A stretch of DNA of 64,000 bases from Serratia inhibens (GTDB lineage: Bacteria > Pseudomonadota > Gammaproteobacteria > Enterobacterales > Enterobacteriaceae): contig NZ_QYYG01000004.1 of the NCBI RefSeq assembly GCF_003591175.1, positions 186,001 through 250,000 on the forward strand, given 5' to 3'. The notes beneath the pieces were generated by a model, which saw only the letters and a program-made list of their open reading frames with translations, ran no database searches and was not told where the DNA came from. Below are positions 48,293 to 56,641 of this stretch, one piece after another (the stretch's first letter is position 1; the number at the start of each line of letters is the position of its first letter). A program made the position numbers and the translations under genes.

Positions 48293-49327
48293 GTGAGCAC
48301 TGTTAAGGCAATGCGCGCCTCGGGGCGTGCCACCATCAGCGATGTGGCGAAAACCGCCAAAACCGGCAAGACCAGCGTATCGCGCTATCTCAATGGTGAG
48401 CAGCACCTGCTTTCTGACGATCTCAAACAGCGCATCGAACAGGCAATCCATCAGCTCGACTACCGGCCCAGCCAGATGGCACGCAGCCTGAAGGGCGGGC
48501 AAACTCGCCTGATTGGCCTGATCATCGCCGATATCACCAACCCCTACTCGGTGGACGTCATGCGCGGCATCGAAGCCGCCTGCCGTCAACACGGCTTTAC
48601 CCTGCTGGTGTGTAATACCAATAACGAGGTCAATCAGGAGCAACACTACCTGCAGTTACTCAGCAGCTATCGGGTGGAGGGCATCGTGGTCAACGCCGTC
48701 GGCATGCGTGAAGAAGCGTTGTCGACGCTGCAACAATCCATGCTGCCGATGGTCCTGATCGACCGCAAAATCCCTGATTTCGCCTGCGACGTGGTCGGCC
48801 TGAACAACCATGAGGCGGCGACCACCGCCACCGAACATCTGTTGCAACAGGGATTCGAAGCCATCCTGTTTCTCAGCGAGCCTATCGGCACGGTCAATAC
48901 CCGGCTGGAGCGGCTGCACGCCTTTAACCAGACCATGGCGCAACATGACGGGCTGCTGGCTGAACAGGCCGAGACGCCGCTTAACGACCTGAAGCAGCTG
49001 GAAAGCGTGCTCAGTGGCTTTAACGCCCGCCACCGCGGTATGCGCAAGGCGGTGATTTCCGCCAACGGCGCGCTGACGTTGCAGGTCGCGCGCGCCATGC
49101 GCCGGCTGGGCATTCAATGGGGCAGCGATATCGGCCTGCTCGGCTTTGACGAACTGGAGTGGGCCGAACTGGCGGGAGTAGGCATCACCACCTTGAAGCA
49201 ACCGACCTATCAAATGGGCCACGCGGCTCTGGAACAACTGGTACAACGCATTCAGGGCCTGGATGCGCCGATCGGCGAACAGATGTTCTCCGGTGAACTG
49301 ATCGTGCGCGGCTCCACCACCCGCTAA
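48293..49327 (+). CDS. ptxS: LacI-family repressor of 2-ketogluconate genes, PtxS-like
   Basis: A 344-residue LacI-type regulator. The DNA-binding domain is at residues about 13-65 (ATISDVAKTAKTGKTSVSRY, with the hinge-helix segment PSQMARSLKGGQ), followed by a periplasmic-binding-like effector domain (LIGLIIADITNPYSVDVMRG, VVGLNNHEAATTATEHLL). The order ptxS-kguE-kguK-kguT follows the pseudomonad 2-ketogluconate locus, and a palindrome of the PtxS type lies before kguE. It starts at a GTG with GGGAG 8 bp upstream. The symbol is inferred from context and operator. Confidence 0.8.
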   Translation: MSTVKAMRASGRATISDVAKTAKTGKTSVSRYLNGEQHLLSDDLKQRIEQAIHQLDYRPSQMARSLKGGQTRLIGLIIADITNPYSVDVMRGIEAACRQHGFTLLVCNTNNEVNQEQHYLQLLSSYRVEGIVVNAVGMREEALSTLQQSMLPMVLIDRKIPDFACDVVGLNNHEAATTATEHLLQQGFEAILFLSEPIGTVNTRLERLHAFNQTMAQHDGLLAEQAETPLNDLKQLESVLSGFNARHRGMRKAVISANGALTLQVARAMRRLGIQWGSDIGLLGFDELEWAELAGVGITTLKQPTYQMGHAALEQLVQRIQGLDAPIGEQMFSGELIVRGSTTR

Positions 49328-49443
49328 TCCCCCTTTTCCCCAGCTGTGGCGCGGTTTACGGCGCCTATCCACCTCCCCTGAAAGACTATTTTTTGCTCAT
49401 GTTCGTGATTGCGATCATATTTTTACATTCTGTCGCTTTCGTC

Positions 49444-49457
49444 TGGAACCGGTTCCA
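49444..49457. promoter_or_regulatory. PtxS-type operator upstream of kguE
   Basis: TGGAACCGGTTCCA is a perfect 14-bp palindrome. The known pseudomonad PtxS site is TGAAACCGGTTTCA, which differs at one base per half. It sits 54 bp upstream of the kguE start and 116 bp after the regulator's stop, so it should control kguEKT. Confidence 0.8.
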
Positions 49458-49510
49458 TTTAACGTACCCTTAACAGCAGCGGTGGGAATAACGCCACCTC
49501 AGGAGCCAAA

Positions 49511-50263
49511 ATGAAAAGAGAAATTATCGTAGTGACCGGCGCATACGGCACCGATGTGGTTCAGCAATACGGTGGGCAAGCCGCCTTACTGCCGATCATC
49601 GCCGGCGCGGGCGCTGATGGCGTGGAGATCCGCCGCGAACTGTTTTCCGCCCAGGAGCTGGAAAGCCTGCCGGCGCTGGCTCAGGCGATTGAACAACAAC
49701 AGCTATTTGCCGTTTATTCCGCCCCTGAGGCGCTATTTACCCCACAGCATTCGCTGAACCCAAACCTGCCGGCGCTGCTGGCAGAAGCCCAGTTGCTGAA
49801 GGCACGCCAGTTGAAGCTTTCCCTTGGCCACTACCAACCGGGTTTCGATTTTACCGAACTGAAAGTGGCGCTGGAGCAGCACCCGATCAAGCTGGTGGTG
49901 GAAAATGACCAGACCCCTGATTGCGGCATTCTGTCGCTGTTGAATGCTTTTTTCCATGCGGCGGAAGACAACCACCTGCCGGTCAGCATGACGTTCGATA
50001 TGGCCAACTGGCACTGGGTGGGGCAAGACGCCTTCATCGCCGCCGAGCGCCTGGCGCGCCACGTCAGCTATGTTCACGTCAAAGCCGCCACCCACGGCCT
50101 GCGCGGCTGGCGCGCGGTGGCACTGGATGATACCGACGGCAGTTGGCGCGGCCTGCTGGCCCGCCTGCCGCTGGATGCGCCGCGCGGCATCGAATTCCCT
50201 CTGCAGGGTGACAGCCTGGAAGCCGTTACCCGCCACTACGTTAACCTTCTGCGTGCGGAGTAA
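49511..50263 (+). CDS. kguE: KguE-like sugar epimerase/isomerase (TIM barrel)
   Basis: A 250-residue xylose-isomerase-like TIM-barrel protein. Metal-site-type acidic and His residues appear in KLVVENDQTPDCG, VSMTFDMANWHWVG and VSYVHVKAATHG. KguE is part of the 2-ketogluconate operon, with an uncertain exact reaction. AGGAGC precedes the ATG. It is the first gene after the PtxS-type operator, and kguK follows after 5 bp. Confidence 0.8.
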   Translation: MKREIIVVTGAYGTDVVQQYGGQAALLPIIAGAGADGVEIRRELFSAQELESLPALAQAIEQQQLFAVYSAPEALFTPQHSLNPNLPALLAEAQLLKARQLKLSLGHYQPGFDFTELKVALEQHPIKLVVENDQTPDCGILSLLNAFFHAAEDNHLPVSMTFDMANWHWVGQDAFIAAERLARHVSYVHVKAATHGLRGWRAVALDDTDGSWRGLLARLPLDAPRGIEFPLQGDSLEAVTRHYVNLLRAE

Positions 50264-50268
50264 CCATC

Positions 50269-51228
50269 ATGACAATGCTGACAGCGGCGCGTAACGCGCC
50301 ATTGGACGTAGTTACGCTGGGTGAGGCCATGGCGATGTTCGTGGCCACACAAACCGGCGATCTGGCTGAAGTCGAGACCTTCACCAAACGCATCGCCGGT
50401 GCCGAGCTGAACGTGGCGATCGGACTTGCGCGCCTGGGTCTGAACGTGGGCTGGGTCAGCCGGGTCGGCAACGACGCTTTCGGCCGTTTCGCCCTGCAAC
50501 AGCTGAAAAAGGAAGGCATTAACTTCCAGCAGGTCACGGTAGACGGCAACTATCCGACCGGTTTTCAGATCAAATCGAAAACCACCGATGGTACCGATCC
50601 CAGCGTGGAATATTTCCGCAAAGGCTCAGCGGCCAGCCACCTGTCGACCGCCGATTTTAACCGTGAGTACTTCGGCTCCGCACGTCATCTGCACCTGAGT
50701 GGCGTGGCTGCAGCCCTGTCAGGCCAGTCGCTGGAGCTGTGCAACCATGCCGCTCGTGAAATGCGCGCCATGGGCAAAACCATTTCATTCGATCCCAACC
50801 TGCGTCCGGTGTTGTGGTCCAGCCAGCAGGTGATGATCGATCAGTTGAACAAACTGGCGTTCGCCGCCGATTGGGTGCTGCCGGGGCTCAAAGAGGGGCA
50901 AATTCTTACCGGCCAATCGACGCCGGAAGGTATCGCCGATTTCTACCTGGAACGCGGCGTGCAAGCGGTGATCATCAAAACCGGCCCGGACGGCGCCTGG
51001 TTTAAAACCGCTGCCGGCGATCGGGCCACGGTGCCGGCGATCAAAGTCAGCAACGTGGTGGATACCGTAGGTGCGGGAGACGGCTTTGCCGTCGGGACAA
51101 TCAGCGCCCTGCTGGAGGGCAAAACGCTGAAACAGGCGGTGCAACGCGGCAATAAAATCGGCTCGCTGGCGATCCAGGCCATCGGCGACAGCGAAGGGTT
51201 GCCAACCCGCGCGGCACTGGCTGAATAA
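50269..51228 (+). CDS. kguK: 2-ketogluconate kinase KguK, PfkB family
   Basis: A 319-residue ribokinase-like (PfkB) sugar kinase. It has the N-terminal substrate region VTLGEAMAMFV, the GAELNVAIGLARLG signature, and the C-terminal ATP/anion-hole signature DTVGAGDGFAVGTISALLEG with the catalytic Asp. PfkB relatives include KdgK; the operon context favours 2-ketogluconate (to 6-phospho-2-ketogluconate) over 2-keto-3-deoxygluconate. Confidence 0.82.
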   Translation: MTMLTAARNAPLDVVTLGEAMAMFVATQTGDLAEVETFTKRIAGAELNVAIGLARLGLNVGWVSRVGNDAFGRFALQQLKKEGINFQQVTVDGNYPTGFQIKSKTTDGTDPSVEYFRKGSAASHLSTADFNREYFGSARHLHLSGVAAALSGQSLELCNHAAREMRAMGKTISFDPNLRPVLWSSQQVMIDQLNKLAFAADWVLPGLKEGQILTGQSTPEGIADFYLERGVQAVIIKTGPDGAWFKTAAGDRATVPAIKVSNVVDTVGAGDGFAVGTISALLEGKTLKQAVQRGNKIGSLAIQAIGDSEGLPTRAALAE

Positions 51229-51335
51229 AAATAACAAACATAAACAGTTAACAGCCTTCTCCGAACGGCAAACGCCTCTGGCCCTACAACCAGACTCGCC
51301 GGGAGAGCACCACTCCGACACTGAGGAATCTGAAC

Positions 51336-52604
51336 ATGAATACAGTCACTCTCGCGGCCAAACGCTGGTGGTACATCATGCCCATCGTGTTTATCACCTA
51401 CAGCCTGGCCTACCTCGATCGCGCTAACTTCAGCTTTGCTTCAGCCGCCGGTATCAACGACGATCTGGGCATTACCAAAGGCATGTCCTCGCTGCTGGGC
51501 GCACTGTTTTTCCTTGGCTATTTCTTCTTCCAAATTCCCGGCGCGATTTATGCCGAACGCCGTAGCGTAAAAAAACTGATCTTCTGGTGCCTGATCCTGT
51601 GGGGCGGTTGTGCCTCGTTGACCGGCGTGGTCAGCAATATCCCTATGCTGGCCGCCATTCGCTTTATTCTCGGTGTGGTGGAAGCCGCCGTGATGCCGGC
51701 GATGCTGATTTACATCAGCAACTGGTTCACCAAATCAGAACGTTCACGCGCCAATACCTTCTTGATCCTCGGTAACCCGGTAACCGTGTTGTGGATGTCG
51801 GTGGTTTCCGGCTACCTGATCCACGCCTTCGGCTGGCGCGAGATGTTCATCATCGAAGGTATTCCGGCGGTACTCTGGGCCTTCTGCTGGTGGGTGCTGG
51901 CGAAAGACAAGCCGGCGCAGGCCAAATGGTTGAGCGAAGACGAGAAATCGGCGCTGCAAAAGCAGCTTGATGAGGAGCAGAAAGGCATCAAGGCGGTGCG
52001 CAACTACGGTGAAGCCTTCCGCTCACGCAACGTGATCCTGCTGTGCGTACAGTATTTCGCCTGGAGCATCGGCGTATACGGCTTCGTGCTGTGGCTGCCG
52101 TCCATTTTGCGCAGCGGCATGCAAATGGGCATGGTGGAAGCCGGCTGGCTGTCGGCGGTACCTTACCTGGCGGCGACTATCTCTATGATCCTGGTGTCCT
52201 GGGCGTCGGACAAAATGCAGAACCGCAAACTGTTCGTCTGGCCGCTGCTGCTGATCGGCGCGCTGGCGTTCTTCGGTTCCTATGCCATCGGCACCAACCA
52301 TTTCTGGGTTTCCTACAGCCTGCTGGTGATCGCCGGCGCGGCAATGTATGCCCCGTACGGGCCGTTCTTCGCCATCATTCCGGAAATGCTGCCGAAAAAC
52401 GTCGCCGGTGGCGCGATGGCGCTGATCAACAGCATGGGTGCGCTGGGCTCCTTCTTCGGTTCCTGGTTCGTCGGCTACCTGAACGGCGCGACCGGCAACC
52501 CGTCGGCGTCCTATATGTTTATGGCGATTGCGCTGGTGGTGGCGGTGGTGGTGACGTTGATCGTCAAACCCGCCCGCAACGAGGTTCATCCACAAGTAGC
52601 CTGA
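51336..52604 (+). CDS. kguT: 2-ketogluconate transporter KguT, MFS
   Basis: A 422-residue, 12-helix ACS-type major facilitator. The N-terminus reads VFITYSLAYLDRANFSFASA, the family signature region, then FFLGYFFFQIPGAIYAERRS. A central cytoplasmic loop (KDKPAQAKWLSEDEKSALQK) is typical. TGAGGA precedes the ATG. It lies 107 bp after kguK, without an obvious terminator between them. Substrate assignment is by operon context. Confidence 0.82.
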   Translation: MNTVTLAAKRWWYIMPIVFITYSLAYLDRANFSFASAAGINDDLGITKGMSSLLGALFFLGYFFFQIPGAIYAERRSVKKLIFWCLILWGGCASLTGVVSNIPMLAAIRFILGVVEAAVMPAMLIYISNWFTKSERSRANTFLILGNPVTVLWMSVVSGYLIHAFGWREMFIIEGIPAVLWAFCWWVLAKDKPAQAKWLSEDEKSALQKQLDEEQKGIKAVRNYGEAFRSRNVILLCVQYFAWSIGVYGFVLWLPSILRSGMQMGMVEAGWLSAVPYLAATISMILVSWASDKMQNRKLFVWPLLLIGALAFFGSYAIGTNHFWVSYSLLVIAGAAMYAPYGPFFAIIPEMLPKNVAGGAMALINSMGALGSFFGSWFVGYLNGATGNPSASYMFMAIALVVAVVVTLIVKPARNEVHPQVA

Positions 52605-52631
52605 TCTCGTTATACTTTATTTTCCGTTGAA

Positions 52632-52691
52632 CATACCCAATGGATTTAAGGCTGTAGCCAATAACGCTGCAGCCTGAAAGACAAAGGGTAT
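52632..52691. repeat. 60-bp palindromic repeat between kguT and ghrB (short ERIC-like)
   Basis: The element begins ATACCC and ends GGGTAT. Inside, GGCTGTAGC (52649-52657) pairs with GCTGCAGCC (52665-52673) with one G-U. The ends and internal GCTGCAG resemble the termini of enterobacterial intergenic repeats (ERIC/YPAL type) with the middle removed. It could reduce read-through into ghrB or stabilise kgu mRNA. Confidence 0.55.
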
Positions 52692-52705
52692 TGCTGGAGT
52701 TCGTG

Positions 52706-53683
52706 ATGAAGCCTTCTATCGTATTGTACAAAAGTATTCCCACCGAGCTGCGTAAACGGCTGGAACAGCACTTCACCGTGCACGCCTTCGATGGCCTGTC
52801 GCCGGATAACCGCGACGAGCTGAAACAGGCGCTCGCTCAAGCGGAAGGGATCATAGGTTCCGGCGGCAAGATTGATGAAGCTTTCCTGCAACAGGCACCC
52901 AAACTGCGCGCCGCCTCGACCATTTCCGTCGGTTACGACAATTTCGACGTCGATGCGCTTAACGCCCATAACGTGGTGCTGATGCATACCCCGACCGTGC
53001 TGACCGAAACCGTCGCCGATACCATCATGAGCCTGGTGCTGGCGACGGCGCGCCGCGTGGTGGAAGTGGCCGAGCGGGTCAAAGCCGGTGAATGGCAGGG
53101 CAGCATCGGGCCGGACTGGTTTGGCGTCGACGTACACCATAAAACCCTCGGCATCCTCGGCATGGGCCGCATCGGTCTGGCGCTGGCGCAGCGCGCGCAT
53201 TTCGGCTTCGGTATGCCGATACTGTACAACGCCCGCCGCACTCACGAAGAGGCCGAGACGCGTTTTAACGCCCGCCGCTGCGATCTGGACACCCTGTTGG
53301 CCGAGTCCGATTTCATCTGCATCACGCTGCCGCTGACCGAAGAAACCTTCCATATGATCAGCCGCGACCAACTGGCGAAGATGAAAAAGAGCGGTATTTT
53401 GATCAATGCCGGCCGTGGCCCGGTGGTGGATGAAGCCGCACTGATCGAAGCGTTGCAGAACGGAACGATCCACGCCGCCGGGCTGGACGTGTTCGAGAAA
53501 GAGCCGCTGCCGGTCTCTTCGCCGCTGCTGACGCTGCCGAACGTGGTGGCGCTGCCGCACATCGGCTCCGCCACTCATGAAACCCGCTATGGCATGGCCG
53601 AATGCGCGGTGGATAACCTGATTGCCGCACTGACCGGCACGGTAAAAGAAAACTGCGTCAATCCGCAGGTACTGAAGAGGTAA
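52706..53683 (+). CDS. ghrB: glyoxylate/hydroxypyruvate/2-ketogluconate reductase GhrB
   Basis: A 325-residue D-isomer-specific 2-hydroxyacid dehydrogenase, strongly matching E. coli GhrB ([69 protein letters not shown]). The NAD(P) motif is GMGRIGLAL. The catalytic Arg, Glu and His lie in [18 protein letters not shown] and PHIGSATH. E. coli GhrB reduces 2-ketogluconate, and in pseudomonads KguD reduces its 6-phosphate, so this gene can supply the operon's reductase step. The ATG at 52706 follows GGAG. Confidence 0.95.
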   Translation: MKPSIVLYKSIPTELRKRLEQHFTVHAFDGLSPDNRDELKQALAQAEGIIGSGGKIDEAFLQQAPKLRAASTISVGYDNFDVDALNAHNVVLMHTPTVLTETVADTIMSLVLATARRVVEVAERVKAGEWQGSIGPDWFGVDVHHKTLGILGMGRIGLALAQRAHFGFGMPILYNARRTHEEAETRFNARRCDLDTLLAESDFICITLPLTEETFHMISRDQLAKMKKSGILINAGRGPVVDEAALIEALQNGTIHAAGLDVFEKEPLPVSSPLLTLPNVVALPHIGSATHETRYGMAECAVDNLIAALTGTVKENCVNPQVLKR

Positions 53684-53727
53684 CTTTCATGGATGCCAGC
53701 GGGTGACAAACTGGCATCCATGCAAAA

Positions 53728-54015
53728 CTACCAACCGTCTTTCGGTGAGCGTCTCCGCATATGAAATATCCTAAGAATATGTATTTCATTGTTTTTAATT
53801 CTGTAGGGGATCAGATAAGGGAAGGTTTGCATCACGATTTCCCGGGTTCCCATCACTCTGCCGGCCCGGCCCAGGGCCGGGTTTGTAACCAGCAAACTCA
53901 CTAAACGAAAAACCTCCCTGGCAAATTCTGTCGCAACCTGCGGACTCTCTAGATAAAGCCAATCGTACTCATCATCAAAATTGCTTGCGGCTTTCCTTAG
54001 CCATTTAATTTTCAT
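53728..54015 (-). CDS. RelE/ParE-type toxin
   Basis: A 95-residue basic protein of the RelE/ParE fold: an N-terminal WLRKAASNFDDEYDWL helix, the GRAGRVMGTREIVMQTFPYL beta region and the C-terminal IPYRIKNNEIHILRIFHMRR. The GR-x-GR pattern and MRRRSP end are typical of ParE-like toxins (gyrase inhibition or mRNA cleavage, not distinguishable here). It overlaps the antitoxin by 11 bp and starts at 54015; a GTG/ATA-led extension to 54024 is less likely. Confidence 0.87.
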   Translation of the reverse strand: MKIKWLRKAASNFDDEYDWLYLESPQVATEFAREVFRLVSLLVTNPALGRAGRVMGTREIVMQTFPYLIPYRIKNNEIHILRIFHMRRRSPKDGW

Positions 54016-54253
54016 CGTTATCACTCACTCCCATCCTCTTGAAGCGGGTTTCCATTTCATCATCAGCAGCAAAATCCCCCTTATCCGCCTCAGTGATGGC
54101 CTGTTGAATTTCCGCAATCTGCCAGGCTTCACGGTTGATGAAATCCCGGATAGCCTGCCCGGCCAGAAATGATTTTGTCCTGCCGGTCGCTTTGGCCAAA
54201 GCTTCTAGCTGCTCACTGAGCTCTTCCGGGAGTCGAACGGACATCACGCTCAT
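54005..54253 (-). CDS. ribbon-helix-helix antitoxin (CopG/ParD-like)
   Basis: An 82-residue protein. Residues about 4-45 (SVRLPEELSEQLEALAKATG and KSFLAGQAIRDFI) are a ribbon-helix-helix DNA-binding domain; the acidic C-terminal tail (EADKGDFAADDEMETRF) should wrap and block the toxin. It precedes and overlaps the toxin gene, the standard order. GAGGTG precedes the ATG at 54253, and a perfect palindrome lies 15 bp above it. Confidence 0.88.
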   Translation of the reverse strand: MSVMSVRLPEELSEQLEALAKATGRTKSFLAGQAIRDFINREAWQIAEIQQAITEADKGDFAADDEMETRFKRMGVSDNDEN

Positions 54254-54267
54254 AGGTCACCTCACAC

Positions 54268-54285
54268 TACAATGTATACATTGTA
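54268..54285. promoter_or_regulatory. operator of the ParDE-type pair
   Basis: TACAATGTATACATTGTA is a perfect 18-bp palindrome 15 bp upstream of the antitoxin start, overlapping the expected -10 region (TACAAT or TATACA). Binding by the ribbon-helix-helix antitoxin is likely. Confidence 0.8.
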
Positions 54286-54440
54286 ATATAGATTAAAAAA
54301 ACACCGGATAACAGACCGGGCTCTCCCCCTTCTCCCTCCTCCCTGAAAATACGCCATCGGGATGAGGCTATTTTTTCTTCATTTGTCACACTGACCTTAC
54401 CTTAGAATAAAAACGCTTCCTGCCACGCGTAAGGAGAGCC

Positions 54441-56507
54441 ATGAAACGCCTGACCCTACCTCTGCTGATGCTGCTGTCACCGACCGCAACAGCAGGCTGG
54501 ACGCTGCAAAGCTTCCCGGCCTTTGACGAATCCACCGCCGGGCTGTTCACCAGCCAGGCCACGCTGCCCAAGGGCGAACTGCCGCTGAAAATTTATCAGG
54601 ATCGGCAATGTTGGCAGCCGACCACTGCGGCCAGGCTGAATCAAACCCTGTCGCTGCAACCTTGCGGCGATGGCCCTCCGGTCAATTGGCGGCTGTTCCG
54701 CGACGGTGAATATCGGGTGCGCATCGATACCCGCAGCGGTACACCGACGCTGCAACTCAGCCTGAAAACGCCCCCACAGGCCACCGCAGCAACGACACCC
54801 CGCGTCTGCCAGCGCTGGGACGGCAAGCCCGTCACTCTTGACGTAGCGGCGACCTTCGCCGAAGGCGAAAGGGTACGCGATTTCTATTCCGGCCAAACGG
54901 CCAAGGTCAGCCAGGGCAAAGTGACCCTTCAGCCTGCCGCAGGCAGCGGCGGCATGCTGCTGCTGGAATCCGCCGGCACGGAAAAACCGGCACCGTTCAA
55001 CTGGCACAACGCCACGGTCTATTTCGCACTGACGGATCGCTTTGAGAACGGCAACCCGGCCAACGATCACAGCTACGGCCGCCGCAGCGACGGCATGCAG
55101 GAGATCGGTACCTTCCACGGCGGCGATCTCGCCGGGCTGACGCAAAAACTGGATTACCTGCAACAGCTTGGCGTCAACGCACTGTGGATAAGTTCGCCGC
55201 TGGAACAGATCCACGGTTGGGTCGGCGGCGGTACCAAGGGCGATTTCCCGCACTACGCTTATCACGGCTACTACGCGCTGGACTGGACCCGGCTCGACGC
55301 CAATATGGGCAGCGAGCAAGACCTGCGCAAGCTGGTCGAACAGGCGCACCGACGCGGTATCCGCATTCTGTTCGACGTGGTGGTAAACCATGTCGGCTAC
55401 GCCACATTGGCCGATATGCAGACCTTCCAATTCGGCTCGCTCTACCTGAAGGGCGCGGAGATAGAAAAAACGCTGGGTAAAAACTGGGGTGACTGGCGGC
55501 CTGGTCCAGGCCAAAACTGGCACAGTTTCAACGATTACATTAATTTCAGCGACAAGACAGGTTGGGGACCCTGGTGGGGGAAAAATTGGATCCGCACCGA
55601 TATCGGCGACTATGACTCCCCGGGTTATAACGACCTCACCATGTCACTGGCTTTCCTCCCGGACATCAAAACCGAAGCGCCCGGCGCCAGCGGTCTGCCG
55701 CTGTTCTACCGCCACAAACCCGACACCGCCGCGCATGACATTCCCGGTGCCACGACCCGCGACTACCTCACTACCTGGCTCAGCCAATGGGTGCGCGATT
55801 ACGGCATTGACGGCTTCCGCGTCGATACCGCCAAGCACGTAGATAAACCCACGCTGGCGCTGCTGAAACAACGTGCCACGGCGGCGCTGGCGCAATGGAA
55901 AGCCGCTAATCCGCAACAGGCGCTGGATGACGCTCCGTTCTGGATGACCGGCGAAGCCTGGGGCCACGGCGTGATGAAAAGTGATTATTACCAGAATGGC
56001 TTTGACGCGATGATCAATTTCGATTTTCAGGATCAGGCTGCGCAGGCGCTGAGCTGTTTCTCCAGTATCGATGCCACTTACCAGCAAATGGCCGGCAAAC
56101 TGAAGGATTTCAACGTACTGAGTTATCTTTCCTCGCACGATACCCGGCTGTTCTTCGCCAGCGACGCCAAAGGTTCGCTGCCATTGCAGCAGCGTGCGGC
56201 AGATCTGCTGCTGCTGGCTCCGGGGGCGGTGCAAATTTACTACGGTGATGAAAGCGGTCGCCAGCTCGGCCCGACCGGTTCGGATCCGCTACAAGGTACG
56301 CGTTCCGATATGAACTGGAGCGAGCTGCAAGGCACCAAAGCGCCGCTGCTGGCGCATTGGCAGCGGCTTGGGCAGTTCCGCGCCCGCCATCCGGCGATCG
56401 GCGCCGGCACGCAGCAGTCGCAGCAAACCGCAGGCTACTATGCTTTCAGCCGTCGGCTCGGCGACGACAAGGTGATGGTGGTGTGGGTCGGCGATCGGTC
56501 ACATTAA
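54441..56507 (+). CDS. malS: periplasmic alpha-amylase MalS
   Basis: A 688-residue GH13 amylase with a signal peptide (LPLLMLLSPTATAGW) and an N-terminal non-catalytic region of about 180 residues. Conserved regions in order: FDVVVNHVG (region I), DGFRVDTAKHVD (nucleophile Asp), MTGEAWGHG (acid Glu) and YLSSHDTRLF (third Asp). It hydrolyses maltodextrins in the periplasm; Cys residues in the N-terminal part may form disulfides, as in E. coli MalS. AAGGAG precedes the ATG. In E. coli it also adjoins avtA. Confidence 0.95.
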   Translation: MKRLTLPLLMLLSPTATAGWTLQSFPAFDESTAGLFTSQATLPKGELPLKIYQDRQCWQPTTAARLNQTLSLQPCGDGPPVNWRLFRDGEYRVRIDTRSGTPTLQLSLKTPPQATAATTPRVCQRWDGKPVTLDVAATFAEGERVRDFYSGQTAKVSQGKVTLQPAAGSGGMLLLESAGTEKPAPFNWHNATVYFALTDRFENGNPANDHSYGRRSDGMQEIGTFHGGDLAGLTQKLDYLQQLGVNALWISSPLEQIHGWVGGGTKGDFPHYAYHGYYALDWTRLDANMGSEQDLRKLVEQAHRRGIRILFDVVVNHVGYATLADMQTFQFGSLYLKGAEIEKTLGKNWGDWRPGPGQNWHSFNDYINFSDKTGWGPWWGKNWIRTDIGDYDSPGYNDLTMSLAFLPDIKTEAPGASGLPLFYRHKPDTAAHDIPGATTRDYLTTWLSQWVRDYGIDGFRVDTAKHVDKPTLALLKQRATAALAQWKAANPQQALDDAPFWMTGEAWGHGVMKSDYYQNGFDAMINFDFQDQAAQALSCFSSIDATYQQMAGKLKDFNVLSYLSSHDTRLFFASDAKGSLPLQQRAADLLLLAPGAVQIYYGDESGRQLGPTGSDPLQGTRSDMNWSELQGTKAPLLAHWQRLGQFRARHPAIGAGTQQSQQTAGYYAFSRRLGDDKVMVVWVGDRSH

Positions 56508-56533
56508 TTCAGCACAATATGCTGGCAAACTAT

Positions 56534-56566
56534 CGCCGGGTGACGTTTATTCCCGGCGGTTGTTTT
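56534..56566 (+). terminator. malS terminator
   Basis: CGCCGGG (56534-56540), an 11-base loop, CCCGGCG (56552-56558), followed by GTTGTTTTA. It lies 26 bp after the malS stop. Confidence 0.7.
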
Positions 56567-56641
56567 ATGTACCGCATTGCGCCGAAAATTATCTGACGGT
56601 ATGGTGGGCGATTACCTGCTAAAAACAATACTGCTGCACCT

